Shown here in pieces: positions 6,754 to 14,826 of a DNA stretch of 25,440 bases (positions are counted from its first letter, which is position 1; each line of letters begins with the position of its first letter). Source of the DNA: Anaerolinea sp. (GTDB lineage: Bacteria; Chloroflexota; Anaerolineae; Anaerolineales; Anaerolineaceae). The notes below the pieces were generated by a model. It did no database searches. It saw nothing but the letters and a program-made list of their open reading frames with translations, and had not been told where the DNA came from. The DNA is taken from NCBI GenBank assembly GCA_013824385.1, contig PNNU01000005.1:1-25440 (forward strand). Direction: 5' to 3'. The position numbers and the translations under genes were made by a program.

Positions 6754-8439
6754 ATGAACGATGAAATTGAGATTGAAGATGCTGCACCGTGGCTGCTGCT
6801 TTTTATCACCATAGCCGGTGGTGTTATGCGAGTGCTTCTGCTCGATAAAAACGGTTTGTGGTTGGATGAAACATTTAGTGTTCGGATGGCTAATCATTCA
6901 GTTGGTGATATGCTGCAATGGATTGTCAAGATCGACCAACATCCGCCTCTTTACTATTTTCTGCTTCATTTCTGGATAACACTCAACGGCGATTCACCCT
7001 ATTTCGCCCGTCTTCTTTCTGTTGTATTTGGTACAGCCACAATCCCCATTATTTACCTGATTGGCAAGCGCATGTCAGGTATTGTGACGGGGTTGGCTGC
7101 GGCAGCGATCCTGGCGTTTTCAACTTTCAATATTTACTTTGCCCAGGAAGCACGCATGTACACCCTGCTGATGTTCAACGCATCCGTGGCCATTCTGGCG
7201 CTGGTCAGGCTGCTCACTGATCCACGCTCTGTCAGACCCATTGGTAGCCAGTTTCGAGATTATGTGCATGGCTGGCGAACCTCAGGGCAGGATGAACCTG
7301 TCGCTACTGGTGGATTAGACCTTAAAGATTTGACCCGCAATCAAAGGGGGTTCAGGGGATGGGTTTTTCGACATCGCTGGTCGCCCATCCAAACCATCGA
7401 AACTGACCTGGCCTGGATTGCAGTTATCTTGTTCTCTGCGTTAACTCTTTACAGTCACAATACGGCTGTGTTTTTCCCTGTTGCTGTCAATATCTTCGTG
7501 CTGGGTCTGATGCTTTTTCAAAAGGCAAAGAAATCAGACGGTCAATCTGCTTTCCAGGCGCCTTCTTTTTCGAACTGGTTGAAGTCTCAGGTTGCAATCT
7601 TCTTGTTGTGGTGTCCGTGGATTTATTTCTTCATCAAGCAAGCCGGTGCAGTCTACCAAAGATTTTGGATTCCTGATCCCACCTGGGAGGGTGTTATTCA
7701 GTTGATAAAATCTTTCTTATACCCCTCGGCAGGAATACCAGCCAACGTGACCAGAGGCATCTGGATTCTTTTCCTGGTGGTACTTGGTTTAGGTTTGGTC
7801 AATTTTCGAAAAAAGGTTTCTCAGATCTTGTTTTTGGCGACACTGTTTGCCATACCTATTTTGGGGGAACTGCTGGTGAGTATTTGGCGGCCGATCTTTT
7901 CGGGGCGAACCCTGATCTGGATAACCATACCCTTGTTTCTGTTGCTTGCGGCTGGCGTCGCACAGTTTAGATTTAAAATTCTGATTTTCGTCATGCTGGG
8001 ATGTTTGGTTACGATAAACTTTTTTTCCACCAGTGATTATTACAAGTTCTTTCAAAAAGAAGATTGGAACTCTGCCGCCCGTACGGTCGCAGGGTTGGCT
8101 GAAAACGATGATCTGGTTCTTTTCAATTCAAACTTTGTCGAAATCCCGTTTAATTATTACATTGAATCCTATGAAACCCACCAATATTTACGCCTGGAAA
8201 AACAAGGCTTACCACAAGACCTGATCGATGATGGAGTACTGGAACCGGTGATGACTGAAGAGGATATTCCTGCTTTAATCTCAATGTTGAAGGGGTATGA
8301 ACGGGTTTTCCTGGTTTACAGCCACGATTCTTATACCGATCCTTTGGGGTTGATCCCTCAAACACTTGCATCACAGATGAAATTATCAAGAGAAACGGAG
8401 TTTATCGGGGGAGTTGTTCAAGTGTATGTAACACCTTGA
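6754..8439 (+). CDS. GT39-like membrane glycosyltransferase (ArnT/PMT-type GT-C fold)
   Basis: A 561-residue multi-pass protein predicted to transfer a sugar from a polyprenyl-phosphate carrier on the outer face of the membrane. The first helix (about 12-30) is followed by 'LWLDETFSV' with Asp38-Glu39, the expected catalytic acidic pair of GT-C enzymes in the first external loop, and by 'DQHPPLYYFLLHFW' near 61-74, a second hallmark of this family. About ten helices follow to residue 430. The remaining 130 residues form a soluble domain. An unusual hydrophilic insert of about 60 residues (near 150-215) interrupts the helices. AAGGA at 6738-6742 precedes the start. The acceptor is unknown; no O-antigen or lipid A genes are adjacent. 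Confidence 0.85.
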   Translation: MNDEIEIEDAAPWLLLFITIAGGVMRVLLLDKNGLWLDETFSVRMANHSVGDMLQWIVKIDQHPPLYYFLLHFWITLNGDSPYFARLLSVVFGTATIPIIYLIGKRMSGIVTGLAAAAILAFSTFNIYFAQEARMYTLLMFNASVAILALVRLLTDPRSVRPIGSQFRDYVHGWRTSGQDEPVATGGLDLKDLTRNQRGFRGWVFRHRWSPIQTIETDLAWIAVILFSALTLYSHNTAVFFPVAVNIFVLGLMLFQKAKKSDGQSAFQAPSFSNWLKSQVAIFLLWCPWIYFFIKQAGAVYQRFWIPDPTWEGVIQLIKSFLYPSAGIPANVTRGIWILFLVVLGLGLVNFRKKVSQILFLATLFAIPILGELLVSIWRPIFSGRTLIWITIPLFLLLAAGVAQFRFKILIFVMLGCLVTINFFSTSDYYKFFQKEDWNSAARTVAGLAENDDLVLFNSNFVEIPFNYYIESYETHQYLRLEKQGLPQDLIDDGVLEPVMTEEDIPALISMLKGYERVFLVYSHDSYTDPLGLIPQTLASQMKLSRETEFIGGVVQVYVTP

Positions 8440-8655
8440 GCTGGGGATTGAAATGCGAGAGATATAAAAACCCTGGCGAATAGCACTTGATCGTTGAATA
8501 AATAAGATAAAAACTATATAAATTGATAGTATAATATTTAATAACGACAAACGAATTGCCGATTATGGTGATTTCTGGTGGAAAAATGCGATAGTTATTT
8601 AAAACAAGATAAATATGGGTAGATTTGAGTTGGGTAGATAACGGAGGACGTCACA

Positions 8656-9243
8656 ATGAATAATATGAATCACAAGGTGGATTGGTATTTTGAGAAAGAG
8701 GAAAAATGGCATGAAGAAGTCAAGAAATTGCGAACGATCATACTTGACTGTGATCTGACTGAAGAGTTGAAGTGGGGGTGCCCCTGCTATACGTATCAGA
8801 AAAACAACATTGTTTTGATCCACGTATTCAAGGAATACTGCGCGATCTTGTTTCACAAAGGTGTGCTGCTGAAAGACACTGAAGGTGTTCTCATCCAACA
8901 GACCGAAAACGTACAGTCCGCACGGCAGATCAGATTTACCAATCTGCAAGAGGTCACCAGGCTGGAGCCCGTTATTAAAGCTTATGTCAATGAAGCCGTA
9001 GAAGTCGAAAAATCCGGTGCGAAGGTCCCCTTTAAAAAAGCGACGGAATTTGCCATCGCGGATGAGTTCCAGGTCAAATTGGAAGAAGACGAAGAATTGA
9101 GCATTGCTTTTTACGCGTTGACGCCGGGCCGGCAAAGGGCTTACCTGCTCTTTTTTTCCGCACCAAAGCAAGTCAAAACACGGGAGGCGAGGGTTGAGAA
9201 ATGCATTCCCCAAATTCTCGCGGGCAAGGGTTTGGATGATTAG
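8656..9243 (+). CDS. YdeI/DUF1801 family protein
   Basis: A 195-residue protein combining a DUF1801 (YdhG-like) N-terminal domain, recognisable from 'EELKWGCPCYTYQKNNIVLIHVFKEYCAILFHKG', with a C-terminal YdeI/OmpD-associated module ('LTPGRQRAYLLFFSAPKQVKTREARVEKCIPQILAGKG'). Family members are annotated as iron-chaperone-like or bacteriocin-protection proteins; the biochemical role is not settled. GGAGG at 8643-8647 lies 8 nt before the ATG. A TATAAT at 8530-8535 may be the -10 but has no clear -35. A long frame on the opposite strand (8599-9213) is a shadow of this gene. Confidence 0.85.
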   Translation: MNNMNHKVDWYFEKEEKWHEEVKKLRTIILDCDLTEELKWGCPCYTYQKNNIVLIHVFKEYCAILFHKGVLLKDTEGVLIQQTENVQSARQIRFTNLQEVTRLEPVIKAYVNEAVEVEKSGAKVPFKKATEFAIADEFQVKLEEDEELSIAFYALTPGRQRAYLLFFSAPKQVKTREARVEKCIPQILAGKGLDD

Positions 9244-9317
9244 TAAGTGCCAATAAACGCTATTGTTTCATCCCCTGTCATTTGAGGGTTCGTTTTGTTA
9301 AATGAAAGGAAATTATA

Positions 9318-9764
9318 ATGAGTACTGATAAGGTAAACAAATCAGAGAGTGGATTCTCGAAAGAGGAAAAAGCTGCAATGAAAGAACGCGCCCTCGAGTT
9401 GAAGGCTGAAGCGCGCGCCAACAAGAACAAGGCGGACGGTGAAAACGACGTTTTGGCGAAGATCGAGGAGATGGAAGAACCGGACCGGTCCATGGCCAAA
9501 CGGCTGCACGTGATCATCAAAACCAGCGCGCCCAGCCTGATGCCGAAAACCTGGTACGGCATGCCCGCCTATGCCAAAGATGACAAGGTGGTGTGCTTCT
9601 TCCAAAGTGGACAGAAGTTCAAGACGAGGTACTCGACTTTAGGCTTCAGCGACTCAGCCGCATTAGACGAGGGCAAGATGTGGCCAGCCTCCTTCGCATT
9701 AATAGAATTGACCCCCGAAGTTGAGGCAAAGATAATTGGGCTCGTAAAAAAGGCGGTGGGGTGA
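9318..9764 (+). CDS. DUF1801 family protein
   Basis: A 148-residue cytoplasmic protein. The N-terminal helix is strongly charged ('[21 protein letters not shown]'). The DUF1801 core follows: '[30 protein letters not shown]', '[22 protein letters not shown]', '[17 protein letters not shown]'. The family folds like the frataxin-like YdhG proteins; its function is uncertain. AAAGGA at 9304-9309 is 8 nt before the ATG. It lies 74 nt after the YdeI/DUF1801 gene and may be co-transcribed with it. Heptamer repeats and a family terminator follow the stop. Confidence 0.87.
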   Translation: MSTDKVNKSESGFSKEEKAAMKERALELKAEARANKNKADGENDVLAKIEEMEEPDRSMAKRLHVIIKTSAPSLMPKTWYGMPAYAKDDKVVCFFQSGQKFKTRYSTLGFSDSAALDEGKMWPASFALIELTPEVEAKIIGLVKKAVG

Positions 9765-9768
9765 GGAT

Positions 9769-9803
9769 AGTAATTGGTGATTAGTGAGGAGTGATAAGGA
9801 AGT
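9769..9803 (+). repeat. Tandem heptamers running into terminator copy E
   Basis: AGTAATT, GGTGATT, AGTGAGG, AGTGATA (9769-9796), then AGGAAGT (9797-9803), in exact 7-nt register. The last unit overlaps the left arm of the terminator. Confidence 0.8.
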
Positions 9804-9830
9804 GCCTGTCTAATGGATGGGCACTTTTTT
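9800..9830 (+). terminator. Rho-independent terminator, hairpin family copy E
   Basis: Left arm AAGTGCCTGTC (9800-9810), loop TAATG, right arm GATGGGCACTT (9816-9826), six T residues. It ends the YdeI/DUF1801 unit. Confidence 0.9.
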
Positions 9831-9845
9831 ATTGTGTGGCATAAT
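9818..9845 (+). promoter_or_regulatory. Possible promoter fused to terminator copy E
   Basis: TGGGCA (9818-9823), 16-nt spacer, CATAAT (9840-9845). It would drive the DUF7010 gene with a leader of about 90 nt. Confidence 0.45.
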
Positions 9846-9941
9846 TGGCACAATTCAGCCATCAAGAAGCAAATTATCAAGCGGATCATAATTATGAGTA
9901 ACACTCTAGGAAAGAAAAAACTCAATTCCACAGGAGGAATA

Positions 9942-10484
9942 ATGAACCTGGACGAAATGCGACAGGATAGTGCCATCAAGCAGAAGAAGGGGCTGCATTT
10001 TATATTAGCCTCGGTGGTTATTTGGGCGGGTGTATTGGTGATTCATCTTTCCACTTTGCCGATTTTGACGAAGAACCTGCTTACTTTTTGTTTTACTGCT
10101 CCTCTTGTACCGCTGGCATTTTTGATCTCAAAATTGATTAAAGTGGATTTCTCAAACAAAGATAATCCTTTGACCAATTTAGGGATACTGTTTTCTGTCA
10201 ACCAAATACTTTATTTGTTGATCGCGATGTGGATCTATAACGCCATACCGGAAAAAATGGTTATGGTTTTGGCCATGATATTTGGCGCACATTTACTGCC
10301 TTACGGTTGGTTATATAAATCAAAGAGTTATATGATTTTATCGGTTATTATTCCGATCGCCGTATTAATCTTGGGATTAAATTTTGCTCCAAGTGTTGTT
10401 GCCGGAGTGATGGTTTTGGTCGAGATCATTTTCAGCCTGCTCCTGTTTAGTGAAGTCAAAAAACTATCCCTGCAGAAAAGTTGA
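9942..10484 (+). CDS. DUF7010 family membrane protein
   Basis: A 180-residue protein with about six transmembrane helices. It matches DUF7010 proteins: 'KKGLHFILASVVIWAGVLVIH', 'KNLLTFCFTAPLVPLAFLISKLIKVD', 'NPLTNLGILFSVNQILYL', 'MVMVLAMIFGAHLLPYGWLYKSKSY'. The function is unknown. The frame is open well upstream (from 9813), but AGGAGG at 9932-9937 clearly selects ATG 9942. A possible promoter lies in terminator element E. The next gene starts 49 nt downstream and may be in the same transcript. Confidence 0.85.
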   Translation: MNLDEMRQDSAIKQKKGLHFILASVVIWAGVLVIHLSTLPILTKNLLTFCFTAPLVPLAFLISKLIKVDFSNKDNPLTNLGILFSVNQILYLLIAMWIYNAIPEKMVMVLAMIFGAHLLPYGWLYKSKSYMILSVIIPIAVLILGLNFAPSVVAGVMVLVEIIFSLLLFSEVKKLSLQKS

Positions 10485-10533
10485 GTTGAATTGATCAAGG
10501 TAATTAATTTCGCAGGTTGTGGGAGTAAATGGT

Positions 10534-11019
10534 ATGGTGGATGACGCGGCGCATAAAAAAGGGTGGCAAATTTTCGAAGTGGTTTTTGGCCTTCCATTTC
10601 TGGCAGCCATCGGGTTACAGTTTTTCTTCCCAATCGCTTTGTTTGGCGGGGTGCCAAGGCTTGTATTGATCGCCGCAGGGGTTATTCTTGTGTTGGCGGG
10701 GGTCACACTTGTGGTGCTCACCCGGCAGGAGTTCGCACGGTACGGTCAGCCGACGGACCCGGGGCTCGCCACAAGCAAGCTCATTACCACAGGTGTTTTC
10801 TCGTTTTCACAAAATCCGCTTTATGTGGGCGGCATCCTCTTTCTGATCGGGATTTCTTTGGTCTTCCGCCTGACCTGGGGATTGATCCTGCTTGTGCCAT
10901 CGATTGTGGCATGCCATTACATCCTCATCGTGCCGGAAGAAAGGTATCTTGCCGAAAAGTTCGGCGAGCAGTATCGTGAATACACGTCAACAGTCCATCG
11001 CTGGCTGGGGCGTAAATAA
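10534..11019 (+). CDS. Isoprenylcysteine carboxyl methyltransferase-like membrane protein
   Basis: A 161-residue membrane methyltransferase-like protein of the ICMT/PEMT family, with about four helices. The C-terminal SAM-binding signature is present: 'GVFSFSQNPLYVGGILFLIG' followed about 50 residues later by 'EERYLAEKFGEQYREY'. It probably methylates a lipid or a prenylated or thiol substrate in the membrane; the substrate cannot be read from sequence. GTG 10519 is also in frame, but GGGAG (10521-10525) lies 8 nt before ATG 10534, which I prefer. The gene ends at a strong bidirectional terminator facing the convergent lipoprotein gene. Confidence 0.85.
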   Translation: MVDDAAHKKGWQIFEVVFGLPFLAAIGLQFFFPIALFGGVPRLVLIAAGVILVLAGVTLVVLTRQEFARYGQPTDPGLATSKLITTGVFSFSQNPLYVGGILFLIGISLVFRLTWGLILLVPSIVACHYILIVPEERYLAEKFGEQYREYTSTVHRWLGRK

Positions 11020-11082
11020 AAAAATCAGGTAAGTTTTAGTTTAGTTCAATGATCGACCGGCAAAACGAAAAGGTGGATCACA

Positions 11083-11118
11083 AAACAACCTCGGCCAGAT
11101 TTATGGCCGAGGTTGTTT
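11083..11118. terminator. Bidirectional terminator between convergent genes
   Basis: A perfect 14-bp stem AAACAACCTCGGCC/GGCCGAGGTTGTTT with an 8-nt loop and A/T runs on both sides. It serves both the plus-strand gene ending at 11019 and the minus-strand gene ending at 11137. Confidence 0.92.
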
Positions 11119-11136
11119 GACCGGATTAAAAAGGGG

Positions 11137-12414
11137 TTAATATGGTGAACACGTGAAGGGGATTGGGGTTGGAGCCGGACCTTCTCCAGAGTCATCTCCA
11201 CCGGTTGACCCGGCAGGAGATTTAATACCTGCGCGATCAGCACATGCATTGGTTAATTGCCTCCACCAGGCATAGTCATCAAAACCTGTATTAAAAGACA
11301 GCGTTTCTGCAAAAGTGGCCAGTACCAAGAATGGATCAATCGTTGATGGATCTGTATTTTGACTTGAATTGCCACTGATACATACCGGACATTGTACTTC
11401 AGCACATTCTATGAAACGCTCATGCAACGCATTTGCGTCACTATCGATTTGTGGTTGAAAATATTCAGTATGGTAAAAAAACATATCCACTTTTGAATAC
11501 CATTCTCCAAAAATGTAAGCGGTAGAAGCGGCCTGGTCACAATTACTATTTGCCAGATTATCTATCAAAGGTTTAACTAATCGGCTGTGTGATTTTGCAA
11601 GTTGTAACTGTTGTTTTTCTAATATCGGCGCCATTTCTTCATATGGCAGTTTGCTTGTAATAAGTGGAGCAAGATCATCTTCATCCTGGCTGGCAGCACT
11701 CATAGGGGCATGCGCTTGTTGGGTTTCTACCTCTCCGGGCATTACTTGTGCCACACCAAAGATGCCAAAATGGGAAATATCGAAAGAAAAATCAGTTGTA
11801 TCGTTATAATCTGCATAAGCGCTTGACATCGGGTATAAGTGGAAATCCTGTCCCGATCCATACGAGGCAAAACCGATATAATCCTTTTCGTGATTGCCGG
11901 AAACCGTTAATGTAACTCTGGCAGGAACCCCCATTACTAATCCATCAGGACCCAATTGAACTGCGGTGAGGAAACCTTGACTAAAAGGCAATCCTTCGAT
12001 GGATGAAATTGGCGTCATGGTAACCTCAGTTCCAAATGCGGTCACCAGGCTTCCGTCAGGTCTCTGGTTATAGAGTTTATTATCGATGGACATGTAATAT
12101 TTTGATTCTTCAGCATTTGTTGTTTCCATAATAAACGAAAAATCATAGCTGGATTGACTCACTGAGTTGGGTGTGTCAAGAGTTGCTTGAATCGAGATTG
12201 GATCTGGCGTGCGTGGAAAGTCACTATCAACCTGGTCGAATGAGCCTGCCGGGGCAGGTTCCTGGGTTTTTTCCATATCCAGATCAATTTCATCGTTAAC
12301 TGTTGTTTCTATCATTACTTGATCCACCTCTTTTAATTGAGGAGCGCAAGCGCTGAGCACTATAACCAGCATTGTCATTAACGATATGTAGAGTGTGGGA
12401 CGAGAAGTAGCCAT
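11137..12414 (-). CDS. Large secreted lipoprotein of unknown function
   Basis: A 425-residue exported lipoprotein. The signal peptide ends in the lipobox LSAC with Cys23 as the lipidated residue. An acidic linker (about 30-70) leads to a beta-rich region ('ARVTLTVSGNHEKDYIGFASYGSG', 'DFHLYPMSSAYADYNDTTDFSFDISHFGIFGVAQ', about 165-230). A helical C-terminal part contains paired cysteines (CAEVQCPVC) and ends in a Gly/Pro-rich tail and 'TCSPY'. I do not recognise a named family; the middle resembles surface-protein beta domains. The start is supported by GGAG (complement of 12422-12425), and a promoter lies at 12538-12567 on this strand. It is one of two minus-strand genes here. Confidence 0.75.
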   Translation of the reverse strand: MATSRPTLYISLMTMLVIVLSACAPQLKEVDQVMIETTVNDEIDLDMEKTQEPAPAGSFDQVDSDFPRTPDPISIQATLDTPNSVSQSSYDFSFIMETTNAEESKYYMSIDNKLYNQRPDGSLVTAFGTEVTMTPISSIEGLPFSQGFLTAVQLGPDGLVMGVPARVTLTVSGNHEKDYIGFASYGSGQDFHLYPMSSAYADYNDTTDFSFDISHFGIFGVAQVMPGEVETQQAHAPMSAASQDEDDLAPLITSKLPYEEMAPILEKQQLQLAKSHSRLVKPLIDNLANSNCDQAASTAYIFGEWYSKVDMFFYHTEYFQPQIDSDANALHERFIECAEVQCPVCISGNSSQNTDPSTIDPFLVLATFAETLSFNTGFDDYAWWRQLTNACADRAGIKSPAGSTGGDDSGEGPAPTPIPFTCSPY

Positions 12415-12768
12415 AAAATTTCTCCTGATTAGTCATTGAAAAAAAGGCATCAAATAAGGTTTTTCTGCGAAAATTACCTTGCTTCAATGTCTTTTCTTTG
12501 ATAAGTAATTATAATAAATAAGATAAATTTTATATTTATTGTACAATTATAATTCAAGATTTGTCAATAGCAGAGGTGAAGGAGTATTCAGCAATAAAGA
12601 TGAGAACCGACCAGGAGGGTATGTCTAAATAAATGGTTTTCCATTGAAACTCCTAACCAAAAGGCGGAATTTTGAAACACTTGTGACGTTTTACTGTAAA
12701 ATATTCCAGAGGGGGGGTGGAATCAGCCTTTACTCAATCGGTTTACAATTCATCATGGGAGTGGAAAT
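12415..12768. other. Divergent intergenic region, AT-rich
   Basis: It separates the minus-strand lipoprotein from the plus-strand membrane protein. It holds the lipoprotein promoter and an AT-rich block at 12500-12570. No further gene is supported; an AGGAGG followed by ATG at about 12621 opens only three codons. Confidence 0.65.
12538..12567 (-). promoter_or_regulatory. Promoter of the minus-strand lipoprotein gene
   Basis: Read on the minus strand: TTGACA (12567-12562), 18-nt spacer, TACAAT (12543-12538). The leader would be about 115 nt. Confidence 0.55.
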
Positions 12769-13113
12769 ATGTTCAAAAAAGCTTTGTGGGTATTTGTTGG
12801 AATTTATACCGTGGTTATTTTATATCTTGGAATTGCGGCCATGATTTGGCCTGACTCTGCCGGGTTCAGCTGGAATTTAGTATTATCCATTGTGTTGATG
12901 CTGCTGCCAGCGGGTGTGATCGCTTTTGAGCTGCTGGGCAAGAAAGTGCCGTTTATCATTATTCTGCTGCCTTTTCTACTCATAGCCGTGTTCTTTTTGG
13001 GTATCATCAATTTCAACAGTCTGAGCTTTGAAACTGTGGCTAAAGCAGTGTTGTTTGGGGTAACCCTTCTGATCCTGGGATATATGGGGGTTATGCGGAT
13101 CAGGAAGAGGTGA
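12769..13113 (+). CDS. Small integral membrane protein
   Basis: A 114-residue, highly hydrophobic protein with four predicted helices (about residues 4-26, 34-53, 60-80 and 89-108) and a short basic tail RIRKR, which favours a cytoplasmic C-terminus. I recognise no family. GGGAG at 12757-12761 lies 7 nt before ATG 12769, which gives good support for a real gene. A long run of tandem heptamers begins 8 nt after the stop. Confidence 0.7.
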   Translation: MFKKALWVFVGIYTVVILYLGIAAMIWPDSAGFSWNLVLSIVLMLLPAGVIAFELLGKKVPFIIILLPFLLIAVFFLGIINFNSLSFETVAKAVLFGVTLLILGYMGVMRIRKR

Positions 13114-13121
13114 TTGATTTT

Positions 13122-13170
13122 GAGAACCGAGAGCAGAGAACAGAGAACCGTGATTGGTGAATAGTGATTA
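13122..13170 (+). repeat. Seven consecutive heptamers of two types
   Basis: GAGAACC, GAGAGCA, GAGAACA, GAGAACC, GTGATTG, GTGAATA and GTGATTA occupy 13122-13170 in exact 7-nt register. The first four are a different heptamer class from the last three. Confidence 0.9.
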
Positions 13171-13199
13171 AGTGTTGAGTTTTATTCTGGTTCTCTATG

Positions 13200-13225
13200 A
13201 GTAGTGCAGTTCACTGTACACTACT
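13200..13225. promoter_or_regulatory. Nested dyad, possible operator
   Basis: AGTAGTG (13200-13206) pairs with CACTACT (13219-13225), and inside it CAGT pairs with ACTG around a TC centre. It lies 36 nt before the GNAT gene and has no T-run, so an operator is more likely than a terminator. Confidence 0.4.
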
Positions 13226-13261
13226 GGATGTTAACAACCAAAACAAGGCAAGGTTAAGCCA

Positions 13262-14155
13262 ATGGACAAGAATGTTATTCGGCAAGCTCAAAAAGCGGAT
13301 TTCGAGGCTATTTCAACCCTGATTGCCTTACAAAATCAAAACCCTGAAACCCATTGCATCCACAGCGAAACAGGGGAGGATGCACAGAGCATTTGCAATG
13401 AGATGTTGCGCCTTGATGCGGACGGTGAGATTTGTTTCGTGACGTCCTCCGCGGAAGGTCAGGTGACCGGCGCGATGGGCTGCGAGCTGGATGTCGAACT
13501 GGGACGCGGCTGGTTGAGGGGTCCGTTCGTTGTAGACGAGCGAAATGATTGGAACGCGGCGGCTGCATCACTGTATGAGGGGTTGCTTGAACTGCTGTCC
13601 GCGTCCATCCGTCAGTTGGACACTTTTTTGGATGTTGAGAACCGGCACGGAAACGCTTTTTATCTCAGCCGCGACTTTGAGCAGCTGCGCTTGGTGCACG
13701 TTTATTTATGTGATCGACCTGAAGGCGTTGTTCAGGAGGCTGATCTTTGCGAGAGGCTACATCCGCGACAGGCGCAGGCGTTTATTGATTTGCACGATAC
13801 TACCTTCCCCGGCACGTATGCCACCGGCCAGCGGATTCTGAATAAATTGGACGACCAGCACCAGGTCTTTGTTTACGGCCAGGGAAGCGAAATGTTGGGG
13901 TATTTATATTCCGCGATTGATGAATACACGGGCGATGGCTCGATCGAATTTGTAGGTGTGCGCGAAGAGGCGAGGGGAAAAGGTATCGGGCGTCTGCTGC
14001 TGCAAAAAGCCTTGCATTGGTTATTTGAAGTCAAGCAGGTGCAACAGGTGATGCTGGTGGTCAATGATAACTTGGCGAACGCACGTTCATTGTATGAGAG
14101 CGTCGGTTTTCGGTTGAAGTACACTGGGGTGCATAACAGGAAGACCTGGGAATAG
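13262..14155 (+). CDS. Tandem-domain GNAT N-acetyltransferase
   Basis: A 297-residue protein with two GNAT folds. The C-terminal domain (about 155-297) is canonical: 'IEFVGVREEARGKGIGRLLLQKAL' carries the acetyl-CoA loop R238-GKGIG243, followed by 'LVVNDNLANARSLYESVGF'. The N-terminal domain (about 1-150) has the layout ('GPFVVDERNDWNAAAASLYEGLLE') but lacks a clear Q/RxxGxG/A loop, so it is probably catalytically silent or substrate-binding. The acetyl acceptor is unknown. An AAGG about 10 nt upstream is a modest ribosome binding site. The stop codon TAG lies inside the first AGTAACG heptamer of the following repeat. Confidence 0.85.
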   Translation: MDKNVIRQAQKADFEAISTLIALQNQNPETHCIHSETGEDAQSICNEMLRLDADGEICFVTSSAEGQVTGAMGCELDVELGRGWLRGPFVVDERNDWNAAAASLYEGLLELLSASIRQLDTFLDVENRHGNAFYLSRDFEQLRLVHVYLCDRPEGVVQEADLCERLHPRQAQAFIDLHDTTFPGTYATGQRILNKLDDQHQVFVYGQGSEMLGYLYSAIDEYTGDGSIEFVGVREEARGKGIGRLLLQKALHWLFEVKQVQQVMLVVNDNLANARSLYESVGFRLKYTGVHNRKTWE

Positions 14156-14177
14156 TAACGAGTAACCAATAATCAGG
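14154..14177 (+). repeat. Tandem heptamers overlapping the GNAT stop codon
   Basis: AGTAACG, AGTAACC, AATAATC and AGG in 7-nt register from 14154. The first unit shares two bases with the TAG stop. Another pair, AGTAATC-AGTGTTG, occurs at 14330-14343. Confidence 0.75.
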
Positions 14178-14231
14178 CTGAAACATGTGATCATTGATAT
14201 GGACGGAAGGTTTGGATTGGATTTATTATGT

Positions 14232-14298
14232 GGTGGGGGCAACGAGCCCTCAAAAAACTGGATAGTTGACAACAATAAAATGGCTCGTTGACCGCACC
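14232..14298. repeat. 17-bp imperfect inverted repeat
   Basis: GGTGGGGGCAACGAGCC (14232-14248) pairs with GGCTCGTTGACCGCACC (14282-14298) at 15 of 17 positions around a 33-nt loop. There is no T-run. It could be a miniature element or a structured RNA. Confidence 0.65.
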
Positions 14299-14544
14299 CT
14301 ACGCCTACATTACTAAGAAGGTGGTATCGAGTAATCAGTGTTGGTTTCAATGTGTTTGATGCGGTGTGTTTACTATGTCCAATAGTCTGAATCACCAGAA
14401 ATAATGGGAAAATTCAAAGCATAGAGGTGCAGAAAATGCTATACTATAAAAAATATTTCCTTAATTCTTTACCAATTAGGAAAATTTGAAGGTGATTTTA
14501 TATTGACGTGGAATTCTAGTATAAGTTACTGTACAACCAAATAA

Positions 14545-14577
14545 CTGTATAAGATAACCAATCAGGATTTTATACAG
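14545..14577. promoter_or_regulatory. CTGTATAA/TTATACAG dyad, possible operator
   Basis: A perfect 8-bp inverted repeat (14545-14552 and 14570-14577) with a 17-nt centre. A third half-site TGTATAA follows at 14583-14589. It is upstream of the operon at 14626, as expected for an autoregulatory site. Confidence 0.45.
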
Positions 14578-14625
14578 ATGATTGTATAAAACCTTGTTTG
14601 CCCACTCTCAATACAGGATATATTT

Positions 14626-14826
14626 ATGTCAGGAAAAATCTTACGCCGATGTACCATCTGCAAAAAATTCCACGCATCTTATCTTGTGGAAATTCCTGAT
14701 TATGGCAAAAGTTACCTTTGCTACAATTGCTGGAAAGCCACACAAACATCGAAAGTAGATTCTTTGCCAGGGAAAAACAACAAGCAAAAACAAGCAGGCG
14801 GCAACCCGCCGACAAATAAGCCATGA
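14626..14826 (+). CDS. Small four-cysteine zinc-binding protein
   Basis: A 66-residue protein with C9-x2-C12 and C32-x2-C35, a likely zinc ribbon/knuckle ('RRCTICKKFHASYLVEIPDYGKSYLCYNCWKA'), followed by a basic, low-complexity tail (residues 45-66, rich in K, Q, N, G and P). I recognise no named family. AGGA at 14615-14618 is 7 nt before the ATG. Its stop overlaps the start of the nucleotidyltransferase gene as ATGA, so the two products are made together. By position it may be the antitoxin-like or nucleic-acid-binding partner. The dyad at 14545-14577 may be its operator. Confidence 0.7.
   Translation: MSGKILRRCTICKKFHASYLVEIPDYGKSYLCYNCWKATQTSKVDSLPGKNNKQKQAGGNPPTNKP

Larger units (their letters stand above)
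14156..14625. other. 470-nt gene-free region with dyads
   Basis: No gene is supported. It contains heptamers, a long inverted repeat (14232-14298), a hairpin TTTCCTTAATT/AATTAGGAAA (14456-14483) and the CTGTATAA dyad (14545-14577) just before the zinc-ribbon/nucleotidyltransferase operon. Confidence 0.7.

Noticed and set aside
8599..9213. 204-codon open frame on the minus strand
   Set aside because: It lies opposite the well-supported YdeI/DUF1801 gene, has a Phe-rich antisense composition and no ribosome binding site.
9813..9941. N-terminal extension of the DUF7010 protein
   Set aside because: The frame there is translated terminator and promoter sequence; AGGAGG at 9932-9937 fixes the start at 9942.
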